A stretch of 64,000 nucleotides of DNA from contig NC_092562.1 in the NCBI RefSeq assembly GCF_037975245.1, forward strand, positions 5,248,501 through 5,312,500. The letters are read 5' to 3'. The notes beneath the pieces were generated by a model that worked only from the letters and a program-made list of their open reading frames with translations, made no database searches and was not told the origin of the DNA. The DNA comes from Apostichopus japonicus. Its lineage: Eukaryota; Echinodermata; Holothuroidea; Aspidochirotida; Stichopodidae. This document shows, piece by piece, positions 21,388 to 33,121 of this stretch; within the stretch, counting starts at the first letter, position 1; each line of letters starts with the position of its first letter. The position numbers were made by a program, and so were the translations under genes.

Positions 21388-24300
21388 GTTCTTCGATGAA
21401 AAGGAAGCGACGAAATGTAGAACAGCTTCTCTGAAGTATAGTTCACGTTAGACCAACAGTATTGTTCTTTGAGGGCCTACGTACAGTCAGTGCAATACAT
21501 AAGTCGATATCGCCTAACCTAAGCTTACGAAAAGACATACTATATAGGCCTAGCCCTATACTGGCTATTACTAGTAATAGCGCAGTGCTATGGCAGCAGT
21601 TTCAAATAAATGTCGCCAATCAATCCTCATATCCTTTCAAAACAATCATATGGACAACGTTTCAGAGACAGATCAGGAGTGCAGAATCACAGTTGTGAAT
21701 TTAAAAGTGCTGGTTTGATGTCCTCTGGTGATAATTTTAGTACAGAAAAATATATTTGGCCATACAACACATGGATGGGACGAGGTTATGTATTAACTTC
21801 TGATCGGATCATTTTGTAGTAGGCTGATTAGAAACCATATTGACAAATTTTACCCAACATTAAGTTTCAAAGATTTAAATATAATTTTAAAAAATTAAAA
21901 AATTACAATTAATTAATTAATTTTGTAGCTTTTTGAGTTTAAGATGCAATGCAATGGAATGTAATATGCAAGCTATTTAAGCACACCCCCAATAAGGACA
22001 ATTCAATCCTAACCGGAATACGGCTCATCGTATCACCTGATCCTGCATGTGATATCAAAATACAGCAGCTGGTTTTCGTAAACCGGAATGAACCTGGCTG
22101 GCAGAGCTAGCAAAACAGCAAATTTATACTCAAAAGTAGGTATAGTGAGAAATACTGCCCACAGAGATATGTAAATGATATAGAGCATACAAACACTACA
22201 GTCTGAAGCAGACTGCAGAAAACATGCGTGCATGAATCACTGAAGAGGGGATGAATGTGGAAATAAATGTAGAAAGTGGGTGGGGGTGAGCAGTATGAAA
22301 AGGAAGGTATGAAAAAGGGGTGAGCTAAGGAGATGTGAGAAGAAGTTGGGAGAAGGGGCGTGGAGATGAAAATGGGACTTGAAAGGAGATAAAGAAAGGG
22401 GGTGGGGAAAAGTATGGGATCAGCCGATTGGGGGGGGGGGGGTCTATCTATAGTCCTTATAAGGAGATGGTAAAAGAAGACTCGAGACGGGCAAAAGGGG
22501 TGGACATATTGGATAGAAGAGGGAAATGGGATGCAGGAGGGGATGAGGAAAGGCGTTCCCATGTGCTGATTGACTGCATGGATGACTCCCATTTAACTGT
22601 TAGAGAATCACCATTCTCGATGCATTCAAAATTATTCATTTTCACATTGCAAATAAAAAATGGACCTTTTCATTGAAATCTGCCGATACAACAAGTACCA
22701 TTGTCGGGTTCCTACGATTCTAATATAATGGAAACTAGTTTGATAATCTTTTAATTTGATTGCCTGTATTACAACTTCAATGTTGGCTAATGTGACTTGC
22801 AAAGACATAACTATTTGACGCTTGTAGTATTTCCAGCTACAGCATCAAATTATTATAGAAAAAAAGACAGCACCCCCCCCCCCCCCGGCCCCTCCCCCAT
22901 GTCAGTGGAGGAGACCTGACATTCCATCCATTTATTATGAGATCGAAGTTGCATAGTTAGGCTAAATATAACCCTTTTCATATATGAAACCGATAGAGAT
23001 ATTTAACATAAAAAATCCTGCAAAAACAACAAAACGAAAACAATACAAATTGGCATTGTAGTTTCGTTAGCAAAAAATGTTAGCAAAAATATCTTGCTAT
23101 GGGGCCCAGGCACCTGATCGTACGAGATATTGCCAGGTGGAACTCTGCTTTCCAATATACTGTAACTCTATGGTGTAATTTGAGCCTTGACTAGACCGTA
23201 GAACTTCTACTAAAGAGTTTCTCGGATCAGAAAAATCATTTTGTTAATACTTTTCAGAAATGCCAGTAGTTTTTCACATCATTCCCGCGCGTTGTTGATT
23301 AGATTGTCTTCTATAATAAGATCTGGTAAGTTAAAACAGATAACCTAGTGTAAGTTCTTGGGGCAGGCCTCACTGTATGTTACAATGCAATACATCAGGC
23401 TAAGACTAGAGTGAGACTCAACTGAGATATGTTCAGTAGGAATTTGCCTATACTATACTATAGCATAGGTATACTATTGTATAGCCTACACGTAATTGAG
23501 GCTATTTCGTTGGTACTGCTACTAGAATTGCTTATTCAACAGCCTAACGAATGTGTAATGGGCTTGCTAGTACGTAAATAATGCAACAGAGGCCTAAGTC
23601 CTAGGCTAAAATTCATTAATGAAACAGACGATTTTTACAGTCGTTCAGCCTGGTTCACCTTACCAGGCTAGGCTATAGCTACTGTATTTCTTTGAGCTGC
23701 ATTTTCCTTGCGACAGTTTAACTTTGTGACTAAAACGAACTGCTAAGCCTAGCCAATCTGTAATGTTTGACAATAAACAGTAAATAATGGTTCAAAATTT
23801 ATCTAAGTTCTAGCCTAAGCCTGTGTTATTAGTGGGACTAAGATGAAGTCCTAGTGCAGCTCTTGGCTTAATCAACTTCTTTAACTGTACAGACCCAAAC
23901 ACACCAAAGTTATGAACCATGAATAAACGGTACATGATAATTTTTCAAGTGCATTTTTGACAAAAAATAATACATAATGGTAGTGAAATGTGTGTTGTTA
24001 CAGCCACAGCAATCTTGATGATACCTCAGGTAGTACAATCACTATACGGCACAAGTTCCCTCCAGGAAATGTGACATGTATACTCAAAGTTGTAGTGAAC
24101 TGAAGGTGCTAAAAATGTTTGGATACTGACCAAAATTTGGACCAGTTTGTAAACAGTCTTGTGTTTATCAAAAAAGTTAAAAAATCCAGCTAATAAATGA
24201 CATTCTGCAGTAGAGATGAATTTCATGTAGGAAGTTTGAGTACTGCAGTCGCTAGATTTGCTACATAATTAAATTAAGGCATTGAAGACTCGCCCGGAAC

Positions 24301-24811
24301 CGGGTGCCGCGCTCTGAAAAAGTTAACTTTCTGTTTCTTGCAAGTGAAGTTTTCTGCTACAAAATGCAGACAGTAATTAAATGTGATACCTTGTTATCTT
24401 TAGCTGGACCTGATATGTCCATCATTGTATCGTTTGTACACTGTGCTGTGGGTATTGACCGCAGCTGTATGTACTGACTGTATGTACACTAGTGTCTAAT
24501 TACCGAAGGTAGCAAGCTGTGAACGTATTTTCTGGGATCGATTGTGGTGTCTAACACTTCTGTTACACCTCATTTGAAACTAGGTCAGATTACCGGCATT
24601 AGACGTTTCTTTTTGCGCGAGTCTTCACACCCTTTAAGATCCTCTGCAATTGTTACATGATATTGTGATGTCCAAAGTGACACCAATAGAAAGTTCTACA
24701 TGCTTAAATTGTTTCTTTTGGTTTTTTCCTTTTCTAGGGATATGTTACTTATACATCCTGGTTGTATGCAGTCTGTATACATTGCCATTTCATGAATTAA
24801 ATTTGTTGTAG
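21388..24811. other. Upstream region of DOHH and spacer to the small membrane-protein ORFs
   Basis: No convincing gene is seen. It should contain the DOHH promoter, and possibly 5' UTR exons for genes transcribed rightward. It has purine-rich DNA at 22240-22440 that ends in a poly-G run, a poly-C run near 22875-22886 and a TTAA-bounded element at 24274-24637. Confidence 0.6.
24274..24637. mobile_element. TTAA-bounded MITE, 364 bp
   Basis: The left end TTAAGGCATTGAAGACTCGC and the right end GCGAGTCTTCACACCCTTTAA are inverted repeats with a few changes. Both termini carry TTAA. No coding frame is present. It sits about 0.2-0.6 kb upstream of the first small membrane-protein ORF. Confidence 0.75.
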
Positions 24812-24850
24812 AGGAAAAAATCCTGTGAAGAAATCTGTAATGATGCCACG

Positions 24851-25105
24851 ATGCCAGCTTATGTTAAATGGATTGGAACCATTATAGACCAGACTGGTCT
24901 CAAGTACATCTGTTTCAACCACATGATTACGACTTACATTTTAACCAGCACCGTCATGTTCATAATGACTCTCATTAATGTGTCGTCACCGAGAATTGCT
25001 ACCATTGCTATGTCGTCACTGATGTCTCTATTTATCGTCACACTCTCTATCAAGTTTGCCTACCACCTGACACATAGCTTCAAAACATACTTTGAAATGA
25101 GCTAA
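24851..25105 (+). CDS. Small two-helix membrane protein, paralogue 1 (family not recognised)
   Basis: An 84-codon frame I do not recognise. It has two strongly hydrophobic segments (about residues 25-43 and 50-70) separated by the turn NVSSPR, and it starts with a short amphipathic region containing IDQTGLKYICFN. It is clearly related to the next frame (see 25359-25655). AATAAA at 25240, 135 bp after the stop, fits a real 3' end. The frame stays open upstream to a possible acceptor at 24811, so it could be the last exon of a longer gene rather than a single-exon gene; ATG 24851 is then internal. The product may be an ER or other membrane protein; no function can be given. Confidence 0.55.
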   Translation: MPAYVKWIGTIIDQTGLKYICFNHMITTYILTSTVMFIMTLINVSSPRIATIAMSSLMSLFIVTLSIKFAYHLTHSFKTYFEMS

Positions 25106-25358
25106 GGAAGTCAAAAACGAAACAAAGAAATACTGTACTTGTCGTGTAGAATTGTTTTCACCGTGATGCTTTAAAAGCCTCCTCGAAGCATTAAGTATTG
25201 AAATTTCACTGTGTAATCCTCATAGCATGTTTTGGTTGTAATAAACCTAATCGAAAAGGAAAGTGAGGCACATCGATGGTCGACGTTCATGTAAAATCAG
25301 TGATGTGCCAGTTAACTGATCATGCAAACTTCTCCCAGGTTGATCAAGAAACTTGACA

Positions 25359-25655
25359 ATGTTGCCTCTATATTTGGAATTGACGGAGCTAGTGATCGAC
25401 AGAGTCGGACTAAAGTACATCTTCTTTAACTACGTGCTGTCTTCTTGCCTAGTATCCATTCTCATCTTGTTTCTCATCACCTTTGTGAACACCACGTCAC
25501 CCAGACTCACCATAGGTGCGATCCTCTCTCTTCTGACTCTCCTGGTGGTCAACCTTACTATAGAGTGCGCTCATCAGATCATCTTCTGGATGCATATCAG
25601 CAGGGATCCGGCATCTTTGCTAGAACCTCCATCCTCCAACCTACATTTTACTTGA
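25359..25655 (+). CDS. Small two-helix membrane protein, paralogue 2 (family not recognised)
   Basis: A 98-codon frame starting at ATG 25359. It shares the pattern IDxxGLKYIxFN, two hydrophobic segments, NxxSPR, SLxxLxVxxLxI and a following AH/AY with the upstream frame, but diverges at most other residues, so this is an old duplication under protein-level constraint. The tail after the second helix (HISRDPASLLEPP) is unique to this copy. AATAAA at 25709 lies 54 bp past the stop. An acceptor-like CTTCTCCCAG ends at 25338, but the frame is closed between it and the ATG, so translation should begin here. No function can be assigned. Confidence 0.55.
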   Translation: MLPLYLELTELVIDRVGLKYIFFNYVLSSCLVSILILFLITFVNTTSPRLTIGAILSLLTLLVVNLTIECAHQIIFWMHISRDPASLLEPPSSNLHFT

Positions 25656-26182
25656 CTTGCACAAGCTCTTAGTTTTCACTGTCACTGGTTAAGCCAAAAA
25701 ATACAAACAATAAACCGGTCGTCTGTGATTAGAATGACATGTTTCTACAGGTTTGAGCATTATTTCTGGTAATTTTGGAATTCTTGCCAATTTCATCTTC
25801 GTGAACCCGAACAATAATACTGATCATTGGCTACAGAACCGTGAGTGAGTTTCAACAGGAAATTGGTTTGTTACAACTCTATGGTAGACTTGTAAAACAG
25901 TAACAGAGAAGATTTGGTCATTTCCAGACACAGCGATATGCAAATTCACTTCCTGATGTAATGTTATTCCTTGAAAAGTGACTTGCAAAGCTTATTTGAC
26001 TCTAAACATGCAAAATATATAACTGAGCAGATTTTACTGTCAATTACTTCTTCTGTACAAGTAATACTTTTGTGCTTAGTCGAACCAACAATTAACGTAA
26101 ATATCTAAAGCCCAGAGGTACGGTATACTTTGCTTTGCTCTGTATCATCGATATTTCTGATTAGATCAAATTTCTTGCTTCC

Positions 26183-29100
26183 ATGGATGTGACAAAGAAT
26201 CATCCCGAGAGTAATGGGTGCAATGCAGGGTTGGGAATGACATTCTCTGAGTATGTTACCATGGACCAAGAAGAGGTTAACTCAGTGGATGTGTCAATCC
26301 TACCTGCATATGGGGAATGCCCCGCCCAGGGACTGCTGTTGTGTTATTGGAATAACATCATTGGTCCACATGCACACTGTGTTTGGCAGATCGCAGGAAA
26401 GCCAGAGTTTACCCAAGAGCAGCTGAAGTATCTATCGACACATACATTGACCTCGAGTGATAACCCAGCCAGCGCAATCAACAGCAAACTCCTTTTCCTG
26501 GAGGACCAGGATGCCATAGTTCACATCTTTCTATTCAGCGGATATCAGAGGTCACAGAAAGTGACCTTTGCCCTCTCCTTGGTGATACCGTTTCAACTGA
26601 AAGATTGGTATTTGTCAGTTCATAGCTTTTGCGAAATGAGACTGACCTCGATGGTGAGGAGGCTTCGAGTTCTTCAGGAAAAATACAAAAATGAAGTGAG
26701 TATGTTAGTAATTCCTATGATATTGATGGCATGGTTACAAAGAATGAGGATTAAATTTGCATGTGAATGGTGATAATATCCAGAAAGAAAGAAGGAAAGA
26801 GCTGCTGGAATTACTGTGAATCATAGTCTAAGTTTTCCTAAACTGCAGTGTAGTCAACATCCACAAACCAGTTAACACCAAGACTCACCACAGTTAAAAC
26901 TGACATAGCTTTTGTAGCGTATACTTTGCTGTAGACAAGTTTTGGTTGACATTTTTTACTCCAGAAGTCAAGGGGATAATGAATTTGATGTATTTAAGGT
27001 AATGTTATCTTTTGAGAATAATTGCACGAGACTGCTTCACGACAATTTCAAAGAGCTTCTTTCTATTTCAAAGGAGAACAGTCCAGCAATTCAAGCTTTT
27101 AGTGCAAAAGTTCCAGATTTTCTTCGATCGATCACACGGCTCTCAAATTTTGGACTACCGAAGAAGATAGAGGTACAGTAATGACATTTTATTATTAACT
27201 TAAATTTATACTAAATCCTAATATTTGTTGCCCTTGATTTATGCAGTCTAGGAATTGTTGTGAACTTGATTGGATACCTCGTTGCCAGCTCTAAAGCCAT
27301 TCTTGGTTGGTTAGCCTACAGTACTTAATATCACTCTCTCTCTGGAGTGTGCTCAAACGACTTCAAACAATTTTATTCTAGTTTCCCTTAATCATACTCA
27401 GCTTTTATTTTCATCATGTGTGTTATAGTCTTAATGTCTACTGGTAGAATAAATGCAACTTTATGCCATTCTTGCTACTTGAAAACAGCAAGATCCATTG
27501 GCATTTAGCCAGTAAATAGCTTGAATGTCAACTCGAGGGTGTATGTGCATTAGTTTCCCTTGTAAACCTTGTCCAACCTTCTCCTTTAAATTATCATTCT
27601 ACTTACAGTATAGTATTTCATTACTCAAATGATTGAACCCAACAAATGAGATTTTCTCATCAAGCTTGTCATGTTTTAAGAAACTACATGATTGCATTGC
27701 ATGTGAAGTAGTACTATATTAGTATCCTATACTCCTATCCTATCATAACCTCTAATGGTGTGTAATCATTTCTGTTACTGCCATAGATCTGTTAAGTTAT
27801 GCGGTTACACTCACACAAGGAATGGTGGAATTGCAATTCAGAAAAAGGTGAAAAGAGAACAAAGGAAATGTTGGAAAATGTCTAACATTTCAGATTAAAT
27901 AAACTCACTTAAACTCATGTAACTAGCAGATTGTCTTCAATAACGATCAGGGCTAAATAGCATGTACTGTCTTTAAGTTTATCTGAACAAACAATGAAGT
28001 GTTCTGTTCCAGTGATTCTGGGATTACATGACATCCCTGCTAATCAATCTTTGTAAGCTTTAAGCCTTCATATTGTTAATTGTTATTTAGATCCGTGTTC
28101 TGTTGTCGTTTTTAAGTATTGACTTTCTTTGTTTTATGTTTTCTCTGGTTTTCTTTTGACAGCTTAATGATACTGTGTTTGCCAGTGGTCAAGACAAGCA
28201 TCTGGATGTGCAATTTATGAGAAAGTAAGTTGAATATAAAGTTTGGAGAGTTCTATTTCCTTAAATATCTAGTATTGTATGATTACAAGGCTATAGCTAC
28301 TTGAGGTTTTGTTCAGGTGAACTTCTAGAGGGGAGGGTAGGGGAGGGGAGGAGAGGGAAGAAAGAGGTGGTGAATTGTTCCATCAGTAGATTCCAAGTTT
28401 CATTTTGAGAGACATAACAACATTTTTTTAAATTTCTCTTTGTTATTCCTGTCAGGGCTATCGCTGGACATCTTCAGAGTTGTGGCTGCTCTGTCGTCAT
28501 TGGCAACAGTGTTGCCGAAATCAACATGGTAAGAGACAGGTGAAGCAAGAGTTACTGTAGTAACATTTAGTAGGGTGCAACCTCCACCCACATCAAATTG
28601 AAAATCTCTCATTGTTTGTTCAAATGTTATTACTTGTAGCAGTTAATGCAGTCTTCAACTCCATCTTAGTTCACCTTTCTCTACACTCCCAGATCAAAGA
28701 TACATTGTTGAAGAGAGAATTGCTTTGTAATATTGATAATGATCCATTGGAGAACAAAAGAAACAGATGAAATTCAGAATGGTATAGACTACATGCAAGT
28801 TCCTTATCTCACACCAACCATCTCAATTGTTCTCTTCAGGTTTTGTATACCCTGGCACTGTTTCTGAGTCCTTCAGAGAGACAGTACTCGTTACGTTTGA
28901 CAAAAGACTCGAGTCAGTTCCCTTTCAAGTATGAAGCTGACGTACAACTTCAAGGCTTTCTTAAGGTACTTGTTTGTCTTTCTCTTGGCTTCTTGATTCT
29001 GCTACAATGGACATCTGATGGGAAATTTCCCTCTTCTGACAAAATACCATAATGTCTTTCTTAGTTCTTTTGGTTTTTGTTATTTAAGTAAAGCAAAAAG

Positions 29101-32100
29101 TAATGCTGAACAGAAAACCTGGAAATTAGAGGGACAAAAATTATTAAATATGAGAACACTTGTGGTCTAGCAAATGATGAGTTCACCCTCTCAAGATTTG
29201 CAATCTCTCTTCTAATATCCTCAGACATCTTTTGAAGTAGAAGATAGTCTTCTTAGCATAATGGCCAGTAGATATCCTACATCTCTCGTAGACCTCACAA
29301 CGTTGGAAGTCAAACAGATGTACCATTACAACGAGCACGAGTACATGTGAGTAAAGACATGCTACTTTCTCTATTCAAAATCTGTTTTATTTAAATAAAA
29401 CTGTTAGCAAACTGTAAAAAATAAAACTGTTAGCAAACTGCTTATCCACTAGAGAGCCTGTGTAGGAGAATGTGTGAATGTAAGTTGGCCTGATGTTTCG
29501 ATCCTAGCAGGATCTTCTTCAAAGGCTAAATGACAAGTAACAGTAACAGAAGGGACAAAAACACGCACAGAATACAGACAGGTTATTTTTAGTTGCTCAG
29601 ATTAATTAAGACCTTGTTTCTCTGTCCCAGTTTACCATTTGCTCTTGGATAACGAATGAGAACTGAGGATACAAAACTGTTAACAAGTGGAAGTTAAAAA
29701 CAAATAATACAGTACCATAGGGTGGAAACCAATCACAACATTGTATGTTATAAGAGGAACAACAACCATAAATGGATGAAATGAGATGTTTGCATGTAAA
29801 TTTCATTTTTATGAACAAGCTGTAATAATACATCTGTCAAGGTGACCTGCAATGTATAAAGGTTAAGAGATGAAGATAAGCTCTATGCACCCACTAATTT
29901 ACTCTCAAAACAGGCACATGTATGATTAACATAAAATGAATATTCATGTTAAATATTACACATTTTTATTTAAATGCATTACACATGTCTTCCTGTAAAA
30001 ATTTAGGTATGCAATTAGCACTGGTGATAAATACTTATTATAACATATTAATTTGCTTTCCACCAAATGTAAAATATCAAAATGGCATAATTTCTGTTTA
30101 TTTTGCTTGAATTTTTAAAATTATCTTTGACCTCAGTCCTTTCATTTGCTCTGATTATATTAGTACTTTACCCAGAAAATTATGATTATCTCTGTTAAAA
30201 ACTGTTGATAAATCTTGAGTGGATTTCCTGTGACAGTGTCTTTTGTCCTTATTTTTGTTTGTACAGGAGACATGAAGTTATCACAAAAGAATTGCAACAC
30301 ACTTGGCTTGAGTCCAAGGAACCTATACCAGTGTAAGTAGCCAATCACATACAGAGTATTATTAATTGCAACACACTTGGCTTGAGTCCAAGGAACCTAT
30401 ACCAGTGTAAGTAGCCAATCACATACAGAGTATTATAAATTGCAACACACTTGGCTTGAGTCCAAGGAACCTATACCAGTGTAAGTAGCCAATCTTGTGT
30501 CTTGTAACTTGTTATTGATCAATGTTTCAACCAGTGTAAACACTACAAGCATTCCCAGAGTCTTGTAAACTTGGTATGGGTGAATGTTTAAACCAGTGTA
30601 AACACTATTAGCATTCCAAGAGTCTTGTTAACTTGGTATGGGTGAATGTTTAAACCAGTGTAAACACTATTAGCATTCCAAGAGCCTTGTTAACTTGGTA
30701 TCGGTGAATGTTTAAACCAGTGTTAACACTATTAGCATTCCAAGAATCTTGTAAACTTGTTATGGATCAATGTTTCAACCAGTGTAAACACTATTAGCAT
30801 TCCAAGAGTCTTGTAAACTTGGTATGGGTGAATGTTTAAACCAGTGTAAACGTTATTAGCATTCCAAGAATCTTGTAAACTTGTTATGGATCAATGTTTC
30901 AACCAGTGTAAACACTACAAGCATTCCCAGAGTCTTGTAAACTTGGTATGGGTGAATGTTTAAACCAGTGTTAACACTATTAGCATTCCAAGAATCTTGT
31001 AAACTTGTTATGGAACGATGTTTCAACCAGTGTAAACACTACAAGCATTCCCAGAGTCTTGTTAACTTGGTATGGGTGAATGTTTCAGCCAGTGTAAACA
31101 CGATTGGCATTCCAAGAGTCTTGTACACTTGTTATGGATCAATGTTTCAACCAGTGTAAACACTACAAGCTTTCCCAGAGTCTTGTTAACTTGGTATGGG
31201 TGATGTTTAAACCAGTGTAAACACTATTAGCATTCCCAGAGTCTTGTAAACTTGTTATGGGTGAATGTCTCAACCAGTGTTAAGTTAACTGTTAACACTA
31301 TTAGCAATCCCAGAGTCTTGTAAACTTGGTATGGGTGCTGCATTAATGTTAGCACACAATGAGTCATTTACATAAACCTTTGACATTCAATAAAAAGCAT
31401 GGCCAAGTGGTTTGTGCAGTTCAAGAATAATTATAAACACTGTGCAACATGATTGTTTGCCTTATGCTATCATTATCAAGGAGAATATAATATGTGTATA
31501 CCAGGCAGCAGTGTTACCATACTAATTGACTTATCTGGTACTTGGGGTATTTAAGTTCTCTTATGAATGTTTGATCTCCTAATACATATTTATTTTTAGT
31601 CATTAGCATGTCACTCTTTCCATCCACTGTATCAATACCACATCATACAAGTTTTTTTTATATATTTATGTTTAGCACTACTAAACATCCCATAACAACA
31701 TATTACAATCACATCATTTTGTAGTTTTGATGAGAGTTGTCAAAGTATACTTGGTATATTATCTGTTTTGCCTTTGCTTGGTCAAATATGCCTTATACTC
31801 TATGCTCCTTTACTCAAACTGAGCCTAAAAAGAGAGTGACAGTCATATCATTTTCTTGTGACATTATTTCATATTGCTCTTTTTTTCACAGACTAAGATT
31901 TTCAAAGGAAATCGAAACGGACACCCTTGTAGAAAACTTTCAGAAAGAGGTCAGTTACTTTGAATTTTTAGTTTAGTTTCAAAGCTGACATTTGAAAAGT
32001 CCTCTCGAAGGTAACATGAAAGTTCACTTGCACCAAATCACTGAAGAGAATTTGGTGACAGTTCCATGGAGTTAAATTTGCATCATATTAATTATTATTA

Positions 32101-33121
32101 TTTGGGTAAGGGGTGGGAGGGGTTATGATTTGCACAACCATCTGTTTTACATCTTTGAAGATGTTGGTTGACTTTGACTCCTCTGAAGATAAATTTTCAT
32201 CTTGTAATGTAACATTGGGGTTCAATAGCCTTACTTACGTGACAAATTCAACAATAAAGGGTTTTAAATTCAAAAATTGTTTTCACATTTTGTAATGACA
32301 ATGACAAAGTAACATTCAAATTGAATGTGTTGTGAGAATTTAACTATTGTGAAAAAGTTAAGAGAAGCAGCTCAAACTAGCTTTAAAGATCAGCAATGAC
32401 TTTTCTCCTCTCAGTAGAGAGATGGAGTAAACCTTCTGTGAAACCTCTCCCATCAATTGTACAGTGTCATCATCCAAGCCGAGGGATTGGGTGATAATGA
32501 AATGAGTTTTCTGTTCAGTCTTCACGTCAATGTTTATGGAGTTATATTAGACAAACAGAAGACTAGTTTCATTATCTGTGATCGATGTACCGACAGTTAA
32601 TATATAACCTTAAAAGATTTTTCATATCTTCCTTTCAGATGTACATGCTGAACCCTGAAGGTGGGGTACGGGAAGCTTTCCTCCTACACTTTGCAAGACT
32701 CTTAGACAGAAAGGCTCTGCTGCTTATCAAATACGTGGAAGATGAGACGTAAGTGTACTCAACATTCAAGAAATCTCTTCATTTAATCTTAACAGTCACA
32801 ACTTTTGGGGTTTGAAGCAAAAAGAATTTTGAGAAACTTTCATATAAGACACAGGTTAAGTTGGCCATCCAACCAACCTGAAATGAAAGACTGTTTGTTA
32901 TGTCCGTTATCAGAATCAGGAGTTGTCGTTCTTCTCTCTGCAGACACAGAGGGAAGTATCCCTTCAAAGTCTCCGTGAGGAAACTGAAGGCCGACCTAGA
33001 TTTGACCCCAGACGGTAACTTCAGAATAGTGATAGCACATGCAGAGAAGCTGCAACCGGGTATCTACTCAATGGTTTGTGGAAGCCTAGCTGTTAGGGGC
33101 AGGGATATTTTGGAGGTATAG
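26183..33121 (+). CDS. C9orf72: C9orf72 homologue (DENN-type protein), about ten coding exons
   Basis: In vertebrates C9orf72 joins SMCR8 and WDR41 in a complex acting on lysosomes, autophagy and small GTPases. Exons: 26183-26695 (or 26699), ~26965-27172, 28163-28224, 28456-28528, 28840-28965, 29225-29346, 30267-30332, 31892-31949, 32639-32748, 32944-33121; about 500 residues, against 481 in human. The N-terminal longin/uDENN part has LLLCYWNNIIGPHAHCVW. Other conserved blocks are HLQSCGCSVVIGNSV, LSPSERQYS, FKYEADVQLQGFLK, RKALLLIKYVED and KPFKSL-like YPFKVSVRKLKADLDLT. Phases agree from the second exon on; the first junction is not resolved because both nearby acceptors need a different phase, so a short exon may be missed. 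I saw no GGGGCC tandem repeat like the human disease repeat. Exon 7 is followed by two tandem arrays. AATAAA is at 34152. Confidence 0.93.
29475..29592. repeat. Dispersed repeat, copy 1
   Basis: Contains GGCCTGATGTTTCGATCCTA and then GCAGGATCTTCTTCA, AATGACAAGTAACAG and AAGGGACAAAA. A second copy in the same orientation is at 40585-40705. It lies in C9orf72 intron 6. The class is unknown; it looks like the end of a retroelement, which is inference. Confidence 0.75.
30291..30500. repeat. 74-bp triplication of C9orf72 exon 7 end plus splice donor
   Basis: ATTGCAACACACTTGG starts at 30291, 30365 and 30439 (period 74). The first is the true exon (codons LQHTWLESKEPIPV) and its donor GTAAGTAGCC. 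The two others repeat the last 42 exon bases, the donor and about 30 bp of intron almost perfectly. If an extra donor were used, a stop codon would follow within the added sequence. Confidence 0.95.
30529..31335. repeat. 62-bp minisatellite, about 13 copies, in C9orf72 intron 7
   Basis: The unit begins AACCAGTGTAAACACTATTA and continues with GCATTCCAAGAGTCTTGTAA. It follows directly on the 74-bp triplication, and its CCAGTGTAA start matches the exon 7 donor junction, so it seems to have grown from the last triplicated donor. Confidence 0.92.

Noticed and set aside
22107-22592. 161-codon minus-strand frame rich in Pro, Ser and Ile
   Set aside because: Lies on the complement of purine-rich low-complexity DNA with no domain or exon context.
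26183-33121. GGGGCC hexanucleotide repeat expected by analogy with human C9orf72
   Set aside because: No such tandem repeat is seen in or upstream of the gene in this window.
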